From Paucibacter sp. B2R-40 (GTDB taxonomy: Bacteria; Pseudomonadota; Gammaproteobacteria; Burkholderiales; Burkholderiaceae_C), in contig NZ_JAJIRP010000001.1 of NCBI RefSeq assembly GCF_025717555.1, forward strand, positions 248,001-312,000: a DNA stretch of 64,000 nucleotides. Direction: 5' to 3'. The stretch's first letter is position 1. Each line of letters starts with the position of its first letter. The position numbers and the translations under genes are program-made. Shown here piece by piece: positions 1 through 7,414 of this stretch. The notes beneath the pieces are model-generated. The model was not told the origin of the DNA and did no database searches. It saw nothing but the letters and a program-made list of their open reading frames with translations.

Positions 1-40
1 GTTGCCAAACCTTGTTCGCAGGCCTTGGCAGACCGGATGA

Positions 41-75
41 GCCCCGACGCTTCAGTGATGAGCGGGGCCTTTTTG
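41..75 (+). terminator. Rho-independent terminator of the gene left of the window
   Basis: GCCCCG (41-46) pairs with CGGGGC (63-68), and a run of T follows. It sits directly before the FadL gene, so it most likely ends transcription arriving from the left. Confidence 0.6.
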
Positions 76-90
76 AAAATAGGAGACACC

Positions 91-1593
91 ATGAAGGCAA
101 ACCAGCCGCAGCGCCTTGCGCGCGCGCTTCAGCATCGCCGGGCCTTGGCGATGCTGACCTTGAGTAGTTTGGCGATGGCCATGCCTGTTCGTGAGGCCGC
201 AGCCGCCGGCTATCACTTCGGCACCCAAAGCGCCGCCGCCGAGGGCACAGCCAATGCCAATGGCGCCGAAGGCAACGACGCCAGCACCATTTTTGCCAAC
301 CCTGCGGCGCTGACGCGGCTGTCCGGTTTGCGTTTTTCCGGCGTGCTTGATTACGTCAAGCCTGATGTGAAATTCACCGACGCCGGCTCGACGATTGCGC
401 TGCCAGGCTCGGGCCTGCAGCCGCGGCCGATATCCGCCGTTGGCGATACTCAAAGCCCGGCCAAATCGGTTGTGGTGCCCCATCTTTACGCCAGCTACAA
501 ATATTCCGACAGCTTGGCCTTTGGCATGGGGACCTTCGTCCCCTTTGGCGCCAAGTTGGAATATGGGGAGAACTGGGGCGGGCGCTACAACCTGCGCTCC
601 ATCGATCTGAAGTCCATGGCTTTCAATCCCAATGTGGCTTGGAAGCCCAGTTCAAACCTGTCGCTCGCTTTTGGTGTGACGGCCGAATACATGGACGGCG
701 AATTGAAGCGCGCCGTACCCTACGCCTCAATCTATGCCTCCGGCCTCTTGGCAGCGGCTCAACAAGCGGCCGCCGGCGGAGCACCCGGTTTGGCGCAGGA
801 TTTGCAGCGCCAGGCCAGCCAGGTCTTCGGCAACGCCGGCCTTGACGGCTCCATCAAGATCAAGGGTGACGGCTGGGGCTACGGCGCCAATCTGGCCTTG
901 CTGTGGGAGCCCGATACCAATACTCGCTTTGGCCTGGCCTGGCGCTCCAGCATTGCCCACACGCTCAAGGGCACGGCCGATTGGACCCAACCCAGCAATC
1001 TGCCCGCTTCGGTGCTGGCCGGCGTGACCGGCAAGCCATCCGACGGCCATAGCAAGCTCGACCACAACGACTCGGGCGCCAGCATCAAGGCGGACACACC
1101 TGAATCGCTGTCCTTCCAAGCCTTTCGCCAACTGGACGAACGCTTCGCGCTGATGATGGACGCGACCTGGTACCGCTACTCGCGCTTCGAGTTTTTATCC
1201 ATCAATTTCGATAGCACGGCAGCGCCGTCCATCACCGCTGAGCATTGGAAAAATGCCTGGAGGGTTTCCCTGGGCGGCAACTGGCGCCTCAATCCGGACC
1301 TGCTTTTGCGGGCCGGTGTCAGCTATGACAAGTCACCGGTCAGCGCCGTCTACCGCAGCCCCTCGCTGCCGGATTCAGATCGCACCTGGTTTGCCTTGGG
1401 CAGCAACTACAAATTCAGCCCGCAACTCGATCTCGACCTTTCCTTTGGCTATATCAAGCTCAAGGACGCGCCGATGGCGGCCACCGACGACGGCGAGGGC
1501 ATTACGCCTTGCAGCTGCGCCTTCTCGACCGCGCGTGGCAATTTTCAAAGCTCGGCCAAGACCTTTGGCGTGCAGCTGAACTACAAGTTCTGA
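91..1593 (+). CDS. FadL/OmpP1-family outer-membrane transport protein
   Basis: The 500-residue product looks like a FadL-type 14-strand beta-barrel, a channel for hydrophobic substrates such as long-chain fatty acids or aromatics. A signal peptide ends in an Ala run near residue 38, and the mature protein begins GYHFGTQSAAAEGTANAN, the N-terminal plug motif of the family. A P-A-A-L-T-R-L segment follows, and the last residue is Phe, as usual for barrel insertion by BAM. The ATG at 91 was chosen because AGGAG lies just upstream; the open frame extends further left. A paralogue with almost the same mature N-terminus lies at 11149-12657. The substrate cannot be read from the sequence. Confidence 0.9.
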   Translation: MKANQPQRLARALQHRRALAMLTLSSLAMAMPVREAAAAGYHFGTQSAAAEGTANANGAEGNDASTIFANPAALTRLSGLRFSGVLDYVKPDVKFTDAGSTIALPGSGLQPRPISAVGDTQSPAKSVVVPHLYASYKYSDSLAFGMGTFVPFGAKLEYGENWGGRYNLRSIDLKSMAFNPNVAWKPSSNLSLAFGVTAEYMDGELKRAVPYASIYASGLLAAAQQAAAGGAPGLAQDLQRQASQVFGNAGLDGSIKIKGDGWGYGANLALLWEPDTNTRFGLAWRSSIAHTLKGTADWTQPSNLPASVLAGVTGKPSDGHSKLDHNDSGASIKADTPESLSFQAFRQLDERFALMMDATWYRYSRFEFLSINFDSTAAPSITAEHWKNAWRVSLGGNWRLNPDLLLRAGVSYDKSPVSAVYRSPSLPDSDRTWFALGSNYKFSPQLDLDLSFGYIKLKDAPMAATDDGEGITPCSCAFSTARGNFQSSAKTFGVQLNYKF

Positions 1594-1618
1594 GCGCTAT
1601 TCAGCCAACCCTTGTCCC

Positions 1619-1651
1619 GGCCGGGCCGACTCCACCCGAGCGGCCCCGGCC
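1619..1651 (+). other. GC-rich hairpin between fadL-like gene and phoD
   Basis: GGCCGGGCCG (1619-1628) is nearly complementary to CGGCCCCGGCC (1641-1651), with one extra base. No T run follows, so it is not a clear terminator; it may reduce read-through or stabilise the 3' end of the upstream message. Confidence 0.4.
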
Positions 1652-1676
1652 TTCACCTTAGACAGGCAGACCCATC

Positions 1677-4007
1677 ATGGACAGACGCAGTTTTTTGCGC
1701 AAATCGGTCATTCAAACCGGCGCTTTGATCACCGCCTCATCGGCGCTCACCGGACTCTCGGGTTGCATGGGCGGCGGCGACGGCGGCCCCACCATTGAAC
1801 CCTTGCCACCCACCTTCCCCGGCACCGGCACGCCCTTGCCGGACACCCCGGCGGCCACGGGCACCTTCAAGTTCCCGCAATCCATCGCCTCGGGCGACCC
1901 CAAGAGCGACGGCGCACTGCTGTGGGCGCGGGTCGTGCCTAATGCGGCCGACGACATCAAGACCTCGGCCACAGAAGCCAACTTCAAACTCAAGCTGCGT
2001 ATCAGCAGCGCTGACAACTCGGCCTCGCTGGGTGGCAACACCGCGCTGAGCGGCGCGATGGACGCCGAAGTCGATGTGCCCGTCTATGCCTTTTACGACA
2101 ATACCTTGCGCCACAAGGTCAGCGGCCTCAAGGCCGCCACGACCTACTACTACCAGTTCGTCGCCGGCGACAGCCGCTCCAATGTCGGCCGTTTCAAGAC
2201 CGCGCCGGCCGCCGATGCCGACATCGATGCCTTGAAGTTCGCCTTCATGACCTGCCAGGACTGGAGCGTCAATCATTGGGCCGGCATGAACAGCCTCTTG
2301 GCCGAGAACCCCGATTTCATCGTCCATCTGGGCGACTACATCTACGAGGCAGTGGGTGCCAGCTACCAAGCCGGTGCGGTCGAACCCGGCCACACACCCC
2401 TGGTCTTGCCAGACGGCGCGGCGCTTGAGGGCGGCGGCAAGTACGCCAGCACGCTGGCCGACTACCGCTATCTGTACAAACGCTATCGCAGCGATGCGCG
2501 CTTGCAAGCGCTGCATGAGCGCTTTGCCTTTGTGGCGATCTGGGATGACCATGAGTTCTCGGATGACTGCTGGCAGGACCGCTCCACCTATGACAACGGC
2601 ACATTCAACGCCGCTACCGGCGCTGCCGACAACACCGCCCAGCCGACGCGTCGGCGCTCGGCCAGCCAGGCCTGGTTCGAGTTCATGCCGGCGGAGATTT
2701 CCTTCTCGCTGGAAGCCGGCTTGGGCGTCAGCAATATCCGCATCTACCGTGATCTGAAGTTCGGCAAGCTGATGCATCTGGTGATGACGGATGAGCGCCT
2801 TTACCGCGCCGACCACATCATCCCCGAGGCGGCACCCAGCCCCTTGACCGGCAAGCCGCTGGGCTCAATCGGTGCGCGCTATATGGTGCCCGAGGCCACC
2901 CTGGCCGGCATCGAGGCGCAAAAAATCGCTGCGGCCACGGCCAACGGCTTGCCCGACCCGATGACGCTGGTCACCATGCTGGGCACCAGCCAGCGCCAGT
3001 GGTGGATGGAGACGATGAAGGCCTCCACCGCGCTATGGAAGATCTGGGGTAACGAAACCTCGCTATTGAAAATGGGCGTGGACGGCGCGGCGCTGCCCAC
3101 CGCACCGGCGGCGCTCAAAACCAACTTCGTGTTGAACGCCGATCAATGGGATGGCTACAACGCCGAGCGCAAGGCCTTGATGGGCCACCTCAGCAGCAAC
3201 AAGATCAGCAATGTGGTCGCCATCACCGGCGATCTGCATGCCTTCTTTGCTGGCGAGGTGATGGACGACTACAAGGCAGCCACGCCGAAAGCGGTGATGG
3301 TGGACCTGGTGACGGCCGGCGTTTCCAGCAACTCCTTCTTCAGCTACTTTGTCGGCGCGGCGGCCGACCCGAGCTTTGCGCCGGTGAAACCGCTGGTGCT
3401 GGTCAATGAGGTCGAGTGCGAAGGCATCGCGATCCAGATGCTGTCGGCAGCGATTGCGATCGCCTCCGGCGTCACCGATCTGAGCAACACGGCTGCGGTG
3501 CAAGCGGCCGTGATGGCCGCAATTGGCGCCGGCTTGATCCCCTTGGCCGCCGTGCAGCCTACCCCCGGCTTGAGCACAGCCGTCATCAACACCTTCAATG
3601 AGACCCTGGCCGCGCATATGGGCGACACCATTGCCGCCACCAATGCGGGTTTGGCGGGTGCATCCAAATCGGTGCCGGCCATGACGCTGTACGGCTTGAT
3701 CGCGCAGAAGCTGGCAACGGCCCTGGGCATTCCGGTCGCTTTTGTGCCCGCCAGCGAGGTGATCAAGCGGATGAACCCCTTTGCCAACAGCACGACCGGC
3801 GTGCCACCGGCAATCAACAACCCTTGGTTGCGCTATGCCGATGCGAACGCGCAAGGCTATGCCCTCGTCAACCTCAGTAAGACCGAGTTGGTGTGCGATT
3901 TCAAGAAGCTGACTCCGCTGAGCGGCGGCCTGGCCCCTACAAGCCCGGTCGCCTCGGTACAAAGGGTCAGGGTGCCGGTAGGCAAGGCGCAGGTCAATTT
4001 GGGCTGA
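1677..4007 (+). CDS. phoD: PhoD-family alkaline phosphatase, Tat-exported lipoprotein
   Basis: A 776-residue metallophosphoesterase of the PhoD type, expected to release phosphate from phosphodiesters or monoesters outside the inner membrane. The N-terminus carries a twin-arginine motif (RRSFLRK, residues 3-9) and a lipobox ending in Cys30 (LSGC), so it is probably Tat-exported and lipidated. Metal-site motifs are present in order: HLGDYIYE, WDDHEFSDD and ITGDLHAFF. An Ala-rich insertion of about 180 residues (roughly residues 585-715) makes it longer than many PhoD proteins. It follows the FadL-type porin with an 83-bp gap holding a hairpin and ends at a strong terminator. Confidence 0.9.
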   Translation: MDRRSFLRKSVIQTGALITASSALTGLSGCMGGGDGGPTIEPLPPTFPGTGTPLPDTPAATGTFKFPQSIASGDPKSDGALLWARVVPNAADDIKTSATEANFKLKLRISSADNSASLGGNTALSGAMDAEVDVPVYAFYDNTLRHKVSGLKAATTYYYQFVAGDSRSNVGRFKTAPAADADIDALKFAFMTCQDWSVNHWAGMNSLLAENPDFIVHLGDYIYEAVGASYQAGAVEPGHTPLVLPDGAALEGGGKYASTLADYRYLYKRYRSDARLQALHERFAFVAIWDDHEFSDDCWQDRSTYDNGTFNAATGAADNTAQPTRRRSASQAWFEFMPAEISFSLEAGLGVSNIRIYRDLKFGKLMHLVMTDERLYRADHIIPEAAPSPLTGKPLGSIGARYMVPEATLAGIEAQKIAAATANGLPDPMTLVTMLGTSQRQWWMETMKASTALWKIWGNETSLLKMGVDGAALPTAPAALKTNFVLNADQWDGYNAERKALMGHLSSNKISNVVAITGDLHAFFAGEVMDDYKAATPKAVMVDLVTAGVSSNSFFSYFVGAAADPSFAPVKPLVLVNEVECEGIAIQMLSAAIAIASGVTDLSNTAAVQAAVMAAIGAGLIPLAAVQPTPGLSTAVINTFNETLAAHMGDTIAATNAGLAGASKSVPAMTLYGLIAQKLATALGIPVAFVPASEVIKRMNPFANSTTGVPPAINNPWLRYADANAQGYALVNLSKTELVCDFKKLTPLSGGLAPTSPVASVQRVRVPVGKAQVNLG

Positions 4008-4042
4008 TTCAGCCTCGGCAGCGAGCACTGGCCTTGATGGCC

Positions 4043-4072
4043 AAAGGGGTCCCGATTGGGACCCCTTTTTTT
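4043..4072 (+). terminator. Rho-independent terminator after phoD
   Basis: An 11-bp perfect stem (AAAGGGGTCCC at 4043-4053, GGGACCCCTTT at 4058-4068) with a GATT loop is followed by a T run to 4072. It isolates phoD from the origin-like region immediately to the right. Confidence 0.9.
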
Positions 4073-4134
4073 CGTCCTTTTTGGGTCCGTTTCCGCCCTG
4101 CCTCGGCAGGGCCAGCGCTGTCAAGGAACAAGGC

Positions 4135-4143
4135 TGTGGATAA
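4135..4143 (-). promoter_or_regulatory. DnaA box 1
   Basis: TGTGGATAA, the reverse complement of the perfect consensus TTATCCACA. It is the left arm of an inverted pair with the box at 4163-4171. Confidence 0.85.
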
Positions 4144-4162
4144 AAAATGATTAACCAAGTAG

Positions 4163-4171
4163 TTATCCACA
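4163..4171 (+). promoter_or_regulatory. DnaA box 2
   Basis: Perfect TTATCCACA. With box 1 it makes a 12-bp inverted repeat separated by 19 bp of AT-rich sequence. Confidence 0.85.
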
Positions 4172-4281
4172 GCCGAAACTGAGCTTTGAAAGTTGTTCGC
4201 GTTTCGCGTACAGCAGCAGCAGCCTTCCACCCACAAGCTTTGAGTCGAGCTAACTACTTGTCAGGATTGATGAATTTAGGC

Positions 4282-4290
4282 TTATCCACA
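4282..4290 (+). promoter_or_regulatory. DnaA box 3, next to the DnaA-trio-like element
   Basis: Perfect TTATCCACA, 14 bp before the CTACTAAGACTACTAAG element. The spacing and order resemble the box that loads DnaA onto the trio element in other origins. Confidence 0.85.
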
Positions 4291-4304
4291 GAATCAGGCG
4301 CCCT

Positions 4305-4321
4305 CTACTAAGACTACTAAG
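4305..4321 (+). other. DnaA-trio-like repeat and start of AT-rich unwinding tract
   Basis: CTACTAAGACTACTAAG reads 3'-GATGATTCTGATGATTC-5' on the other strand, that is, GAT-GAT repeated twice. The DnaA-trio motif is a run of 3'-GAT-5'-like triplets that binds the DnaA filament on single-stranded DNA. An AT-rich stretch to about 4350 follows directly. Confidence 0.6.
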
Positions 4322-4402
4322 TTAAAAGATTGAATTGATATGAATAAGAGCCGCTTGAACATTCTTCGGATCTGCACAGTCGGCCCCTGAGGGGCTACAG
4401 CC

Positions 4403-4747
4403 ATGCCACACTTGCCTCCCATGAACATCGAAGACTTGCAAATGCGGCTGCGCAAGTTCGCCATCGAGCGCAACTGGCAGCCGTTTCAAACTCCCAAAAA
4501 CCTGGCCATGGCGATGGTGGTCGAGGCGGCCGAGCTGGTGGAAATTTTTCAATGGCTGACGCCTGAGCAGTCTCAGCAGATCGCGGCCGATCCGGCCAAG
4601 CACCAGCATCTCGGTGAAGAAATTGCTGACGTGATGCTTTACCTGCTGCAAATTGCCGATCACAGCGGCATCGACATCAATGCCGCTGTGGAGCGCAAAC
4701 TGCTGCTCAATGCGATCAAGCACCCGGTGGCTGCTGCACAACAATGA
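4403..4747 (+). CDS. MazG-like nucleotide pyrophosphohydrolase
   Basis: A 114-residue all-alpha NTP pyrophosphatase of the short MazG-like (dCTPase/RS21-C6) type, which would hydrolyse (d)NTPs to NMP and pyrophosphate in the cytoplasm. The metal-binding pattern is visible as EAAELVEIFQW followed by EEIADVMLYLL. The length fits single-domain members rather than two-domain E. coli MazG. AGGGG at 4390-4394 supports the ATG at 4403. Its stop overlaps the start of the exonuclease gene (ATGA), so the two are probably co-translated. It is the first gene to the right of the candidate origin. Confidence 0.85.
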   Translation: MPHLPPMNIEDLQMRLRKFAIERNWQPFQTPKNLAMAMVVEAAELVEIFQWLTPEQSQQIAADPAKHQHLGEEIADVMLYLLQIADHSGIDINAAVERKLLLNAIKHPVAAAQQ

Positions 4748-5409
4748 CGCTGCGAAACTCACAAACCATCGCGGTGATCGACTTTGAGACCACCGGTTTG
4801 TCTCCTAACGGCGGCGGCCGCGCGACCGAGATTGCTGCTGTGCTGGTGCGCGATGGCCAGATCGTCGACAGTTATCAAAGCCTGATGAAAACGGGCGCCT
4901 GGGTGCCGCCATTCATTCAAGAACTGACCGGCATCAGCAATGAGATGTTGGCCGACGCACCGAGCGCTGCAAGCGTGATGCAGGACCTGGCATCGTTTAC
5001 ACGGGCCTGCCCCCTGGTCGCGCACAACGCGGCCTTTGATAGGGGCTTCTGGCAGGCTGAGATGGCATTGGCGGGTTGCGCATCCGACCCGTCTCACGAG
5101 GGCTTTGCCTGCACCGTTTTGCTTTCGCGCCGGCTTTACCCGGAAGCACCGAACTGCCGTTTGGGAACCTTGGCGCAATTTCACCGCTTGCCGGACTCTG
5201 GGCGCGCCCACCGTGCACTGGCAGACGCGATGACGACCGCGCACCTGTTATTGCGTATTCAGAGCGATGTGAGCGAGCGATTTGCCGAAGATCTCGCCGG
5301 GCAAAGGGCCGAACACAGCTTGTTGGCTCGGCTGCAAAAAGCCAATCGATTGGCGCTCAAACGCTGTGTGCAGGACTTCGCCAAAAGGCAGGGTTTGCAA
5401 GCCGCTTGA
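4744..5409 (+). CDS. DnaQ-like 3'-5' exonuclease (DEDDh family)
   Basis: The 221-residue product has the three exonuclease motifs: IDFETTG near residue 13, AHNAAFD in the middle, and HRALADA near residue 158, the last supplying the catalytic His and Asp of the DEDDh class. Such proteins trim 3' ends of DNA or RNA, and this one could act in proofreading or repair. It has no polymerase or other domain. The 4-bp overlap with the MazG-like gene suggests a shared housekeeping role in nucleotide-pool or DNA quality, which is an inference. Confidence 0.87.
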   Translation: MTLRNSQTIAVIDFETTGLSPNGGGRATEIAAVLVRDGQIVDSYQSLMKTGAWVPPFIQELTGISNEMLADAPSAASVMQDLASFTRACPLVAHNAAFDRGFWQAEMALAGCASDPSHEGFACTVLLSRRLYPEAPNCRLGTLAQFHRLPDSGRAHRALADAMTTAHLLLRIQSDVSERFAEDLAGQRAEHSLLARLQKANRLALKRCVQDFAKRQGLQAA

Positions 5410-5538
5410 GGTCGGGATGATCGATTTTTGAATCAAGGGCCAAGAAAATTTCGCGCTGTCAAGCGCTGATGCAGCGCGCATTGGCGGGCAGAATGCGCCC
5501 CTTCCGATTCGTATTTGTTCCAGCAAAGTTGCTTCCGT

Positions 5539-6057
5539 ATGTCGAGTATTCAGGTTCGCCCCGCCACACTGCGTGATGCCAAAGGCATCGCAGAAATTCA
5601 TGTTGCCGCTTGGCAGGACGCGTACAAAGGGCTGCTGCCCGACGCAGCGCTGGATGCACTCTCGGTGCAAAAACGCCAGGCTTTTTGGCGTGAAGCGATC
5701 GACCTGTGTGAGCCCCAGGTCATCGTTGCCCATATCGACAACGAGCTGATGGGTTTTGTCGGCTTCGACCGTTCGCGCGACAAGGGCACACCGTCCAGCA
5801 CCGGTGAGATCTGGGCCATGTATGCCAACCCCATCCATTGGGACAAAGGCGTGGGTCTGGCCTTGTGGGACGCCGCCCGCGACGGTCTGCAAGAAGAGGG
5901 CTGCACCAAGGTGACTTTGTGGACCTATCTGCGCAACGAGCGAGCACTGCGCTTCTTTGAGTTGGCCGGCTTCAAGCGCGAGCTCGGCAGCGCCAAGACC
6001 ACCGAGGTCGCCGGTACCCGTCTGGAAGAGTTGCGCTTGCAGCGTTCACTGGTCTGA
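5539..6057 (+). CDS. GNAT-family N-acetyltransferase
   Basis: About 172 residues with a GNAT fold: an N-terminal IRPAT-like strand (IQVRPATLRDAKGIAEIH), a central strand ending at EIWAMYANP, an acetyl-CoA loop region (WDKGVGLALWDAARD), and the common C-terminal pattern NERALRFFELAGF. It should transfer acetyl from acetyl-CoA to an unknown amine. The ATG at 5539 places the start just before the domain; an in-frame TTG lies at 5515. The loop is less canonical than Q/R-x-x-G-x-G/A, so activity is likely but not certain. It has its own terminator downstream. Confidence 0.8.
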   Translation: MSSIQVRPATLRDAKGIAEIHVAAWQDAYKGLLPDAALDALSVQKRQAFWREAIDLCEPQVIVAHIDNELMGFVGFDRSRDKGTPSSTGEIWAMYANPIHWDKGVGLALWDAARDGLQEEGCTKVTLWTYLRNERALRFFELAGFKRELGSAKTTEVAGTRLEELRLQRSLV

Positions 6058-6105
6058 ACTGACCCCAAGCCAGCGCGGCCATCGCGAGATGGCCCACGAT
6101 TGAAG

Positions 6106-6137
6106 AGCCGTGAGCCCGGGTGCCGCGGCTTTTTTTT
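6106..6137 (+). terminator. Rho-independent terminator after the GNAT gene
   Basis: AGCCG (6106-6110) pairs with CGGCT (6126-6130), with further pairing possible inside the loop, and eight T residues end at 6137. Confidence 0.7.
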
Positions 6138-6265
6138 CGGCCTGTTTTCCTGTGCAGTCCAAGCCCGTTTTGGGCCCTTGATTTTGCGTTGAGGGTCAGG
6201 TCCTGCCAGTCCTATTTTCTGCTCATTGCTTTCGTAGTTTCCGGCTGCAAGGGAATGCGAAAGTA

Positions 6266-6670
6266 ATGATTCCTTACTTTCCGAAACGACGAAAATTGCT
6301 CGCCAAACTCACTTCAAAAAATCAGCTGACCCTGCCCAAAAGCGTGACCGATGAACTCGGACCGGTGCAGTACTTCGAGGTCGAAAACAAGGCCGGGCAA
6401 ATCATCCTGACGCCGGTGCGGATTCAACGTGGCGATGCGCTCAGGGCCAAGCTGGCCGAGCTCAAAATCGACGCCAAAACCATTGAGTCAGCGCTGGCCT
6501 GGCCAGCACCGGCAGCGTCCAACAAATCAGGCAAGCCACGCGCTGCTAAAAAGGCGGCTGCCAAACCATTGAGACCTGTTTCACTCGCCGGACGAAACCA
6601 GGCAGCCGCCACGACGACTGATTTGAAAGCGAGTCTGAGTCGCGCCTTGGCACAGGTGGTCAAGCGATGA
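6266..6670 (+). CDS. AbrB/SpoVT-type antitoxin-like DNA-binding protein
   Basis: A 134-residue protein. Residues 11-55 look like an AbrB/MazE swapped-hairpin domain: AKLTSKNQLTLPKSV, then a strand ending in ILTPVR. This fold typically autoregulates a toxin-antitoxin operon. The C-terminal half is low in complexity, rich in Ala and Lys (KAAAKPL and similar), like a histone-type tail, and could add non-specific DNA affinity. Its stop overlaps the start of the PIN-like gene by ATGA, the usual antitoxin-first order of VapBC modules. The ATG at 6266 is the only upstream start I see. The toxin-antitoxin role is inferred from the pairing. Confidence 0.7.
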   Translation: MIPYFPKRRKLLAKLTSKNQLTLPKSVTDELGPVQYFEVENKAGQIILTPVRIQRGDALRAKLAELKIDAKTIESALAWPAPAASNKSGKPRAAKKAAAKPLRPVSLAGRNQAAATTTDLKASLSRALAQVVKR

Positions 6671-7113
6671 ATCGACACCACGCGCCGCGGGTAGCCTTCG
6701 ACACCGCCGTGGTCTTGAGGGCGCTGCTGCTCAATGATGCGAAGTCCAAGCAATTGCGCAGGGCTTGGCAAACGGGGCAGTGCCAGGCCTTGGTGGCGAC
6801 CGAATCGGCCCAGGCTTTGATGCAGGCACTGGCCTTTCCCGCTTTCAAGCTTGATCAAGCGCAGCAACTGGAGCTGTTGGCCGATTTCTTACCCTACGCC
6901 GAGGTAGTGGGCGGGCAGGGGTCGGCCAGTGCCGAGGGCAGTTCGTTGCCTTTGCTCACGCTGGCTCGATCGGCCGCGAGCGCCGAAGCGAGCCTGGATC
7001 ACGTCGTCAGTGATTGCCCGAAGTTACGCAGCAGTCTTGTGCGCTACGCGAGGGATTTGAAGCAGGCAGCGTTCAGCGTGCTTGGCTCGGAAGAGTTTTT
7101 GGCTCAGCTTTGA
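6667..7113 (+). CDS. PIN-domain-like protein, putative degenerate VapC-type toxin
   Basis: The 148-residue product starts like a PIN RNase: VAFDTAVVLRALL keeps the first catalytic Asp, then ESAQALMQALAF and a helix before a late VSDCPKLR segment that keeps an Asp where intact PIN proteins have TGD. The middle acidic pair expected around DPxDD is replaced by a Ser/Ala-rich stretch (GQGSASAEGSS). It resembles the PIN family of putative toxin components but may be catalytically weak or dead. It is translationally coupled to the AbrB-like gene before it. Confidence 0.6.
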   Translation: MNRHHAPRVAFDTAVVLRALLLNDAKSKQLRRAWQTGQCQALVATESAQALMQALAFPAFKLDQAQQLELLADFLPYAEVVGGQGSASAEGSSLPLLTLARSAASAEASLDHVVSDCPKLRSSLVRYARDLKQAAFSVLGSEEFLAQL

Positions 7114-7202
7114 CGCTGCTTACAGGCAAGTAACGGCTTACTCTGATACATTGCCGCCTCCTCATGCTCAACAACAGTTTCAGTCAATCCGTCTCCACAG
7201 GT

Positions 7203-7388
7203 ATGTGGCGTGTCGTCTTCTACGAGCGCCGTGCCAACCGTGTGATTCTCGATAAAACCGGGCCCTGGCTACCGACAAAAAAATTGGCCCAACAATGGGC
7301 CAATTGGTTCGGAGCACTGGGCTACCACGTCGCTTTGCAAGACCAGTTCGGCGACTTGGAGCGGCTCAGCGTGGGCCTGCCGGGCTGA
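7203..7388 (+). CDS. Small conserved-type hypothetical protein
   Basis: A 61-residue basic cytoplasmic-type protein beginning MWRVVFYERR, with no signal peptide or membrane segment. It contains a compact Trp-rich helix (QQWANWFGALGY) that could be a small alpha/beta fold. An in-frame ATG at 7164 would add 13 residues that look unlike the rest; neither start has a good ribosome-binding site. Codon use matches its neighbours, which is why I keep it. I do not recognise the family, and no function is proposed. Confidence 0.55.
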   Translation: MWRVVFYERRANRVILDKTGPWLPTKKLAQQWANWFGALGYHVALQDQFGDLERLSVGLPG

Positions 7389-7414
7389 AGCTCGACAGGC
7401 CTGTTTGTTTCCGT

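Larger units (their letters stand above)
4132..4350. other. oriC: Candidate chromosomal replication origin (oriC)
   Basis: This gene-free stretch holds three perfect DnaA boxes at 4135-4143, 4163-4171 and 4282-4290. The first two form an inverted repeat, GGCTGTGGATAA with TTATCCACAGCC. After the third box come a GC-rich spacer (4297-4304), a trinucleotide-repeat element (4305-4321) and an AT-rich tract (4318-4350). This matches the order DnaA box, GC-rich spacer, DnaA-trio, unwinding region described for bacterial origins. parAB, parS, rsmG and mnmG, all typical origin neighbours, lie 18-25 kb away. No dnaA or dnaN gene is in view, so a DnaA-titrating or secondary site remains possible. Confidence 0.7.

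Noticed and set aside
4403-5409. The MazG-like and exonuclease pair as a phage-defence module.
   Set aside because: Both are common housekeeping families with normal composition, and no defence genes are next to them.
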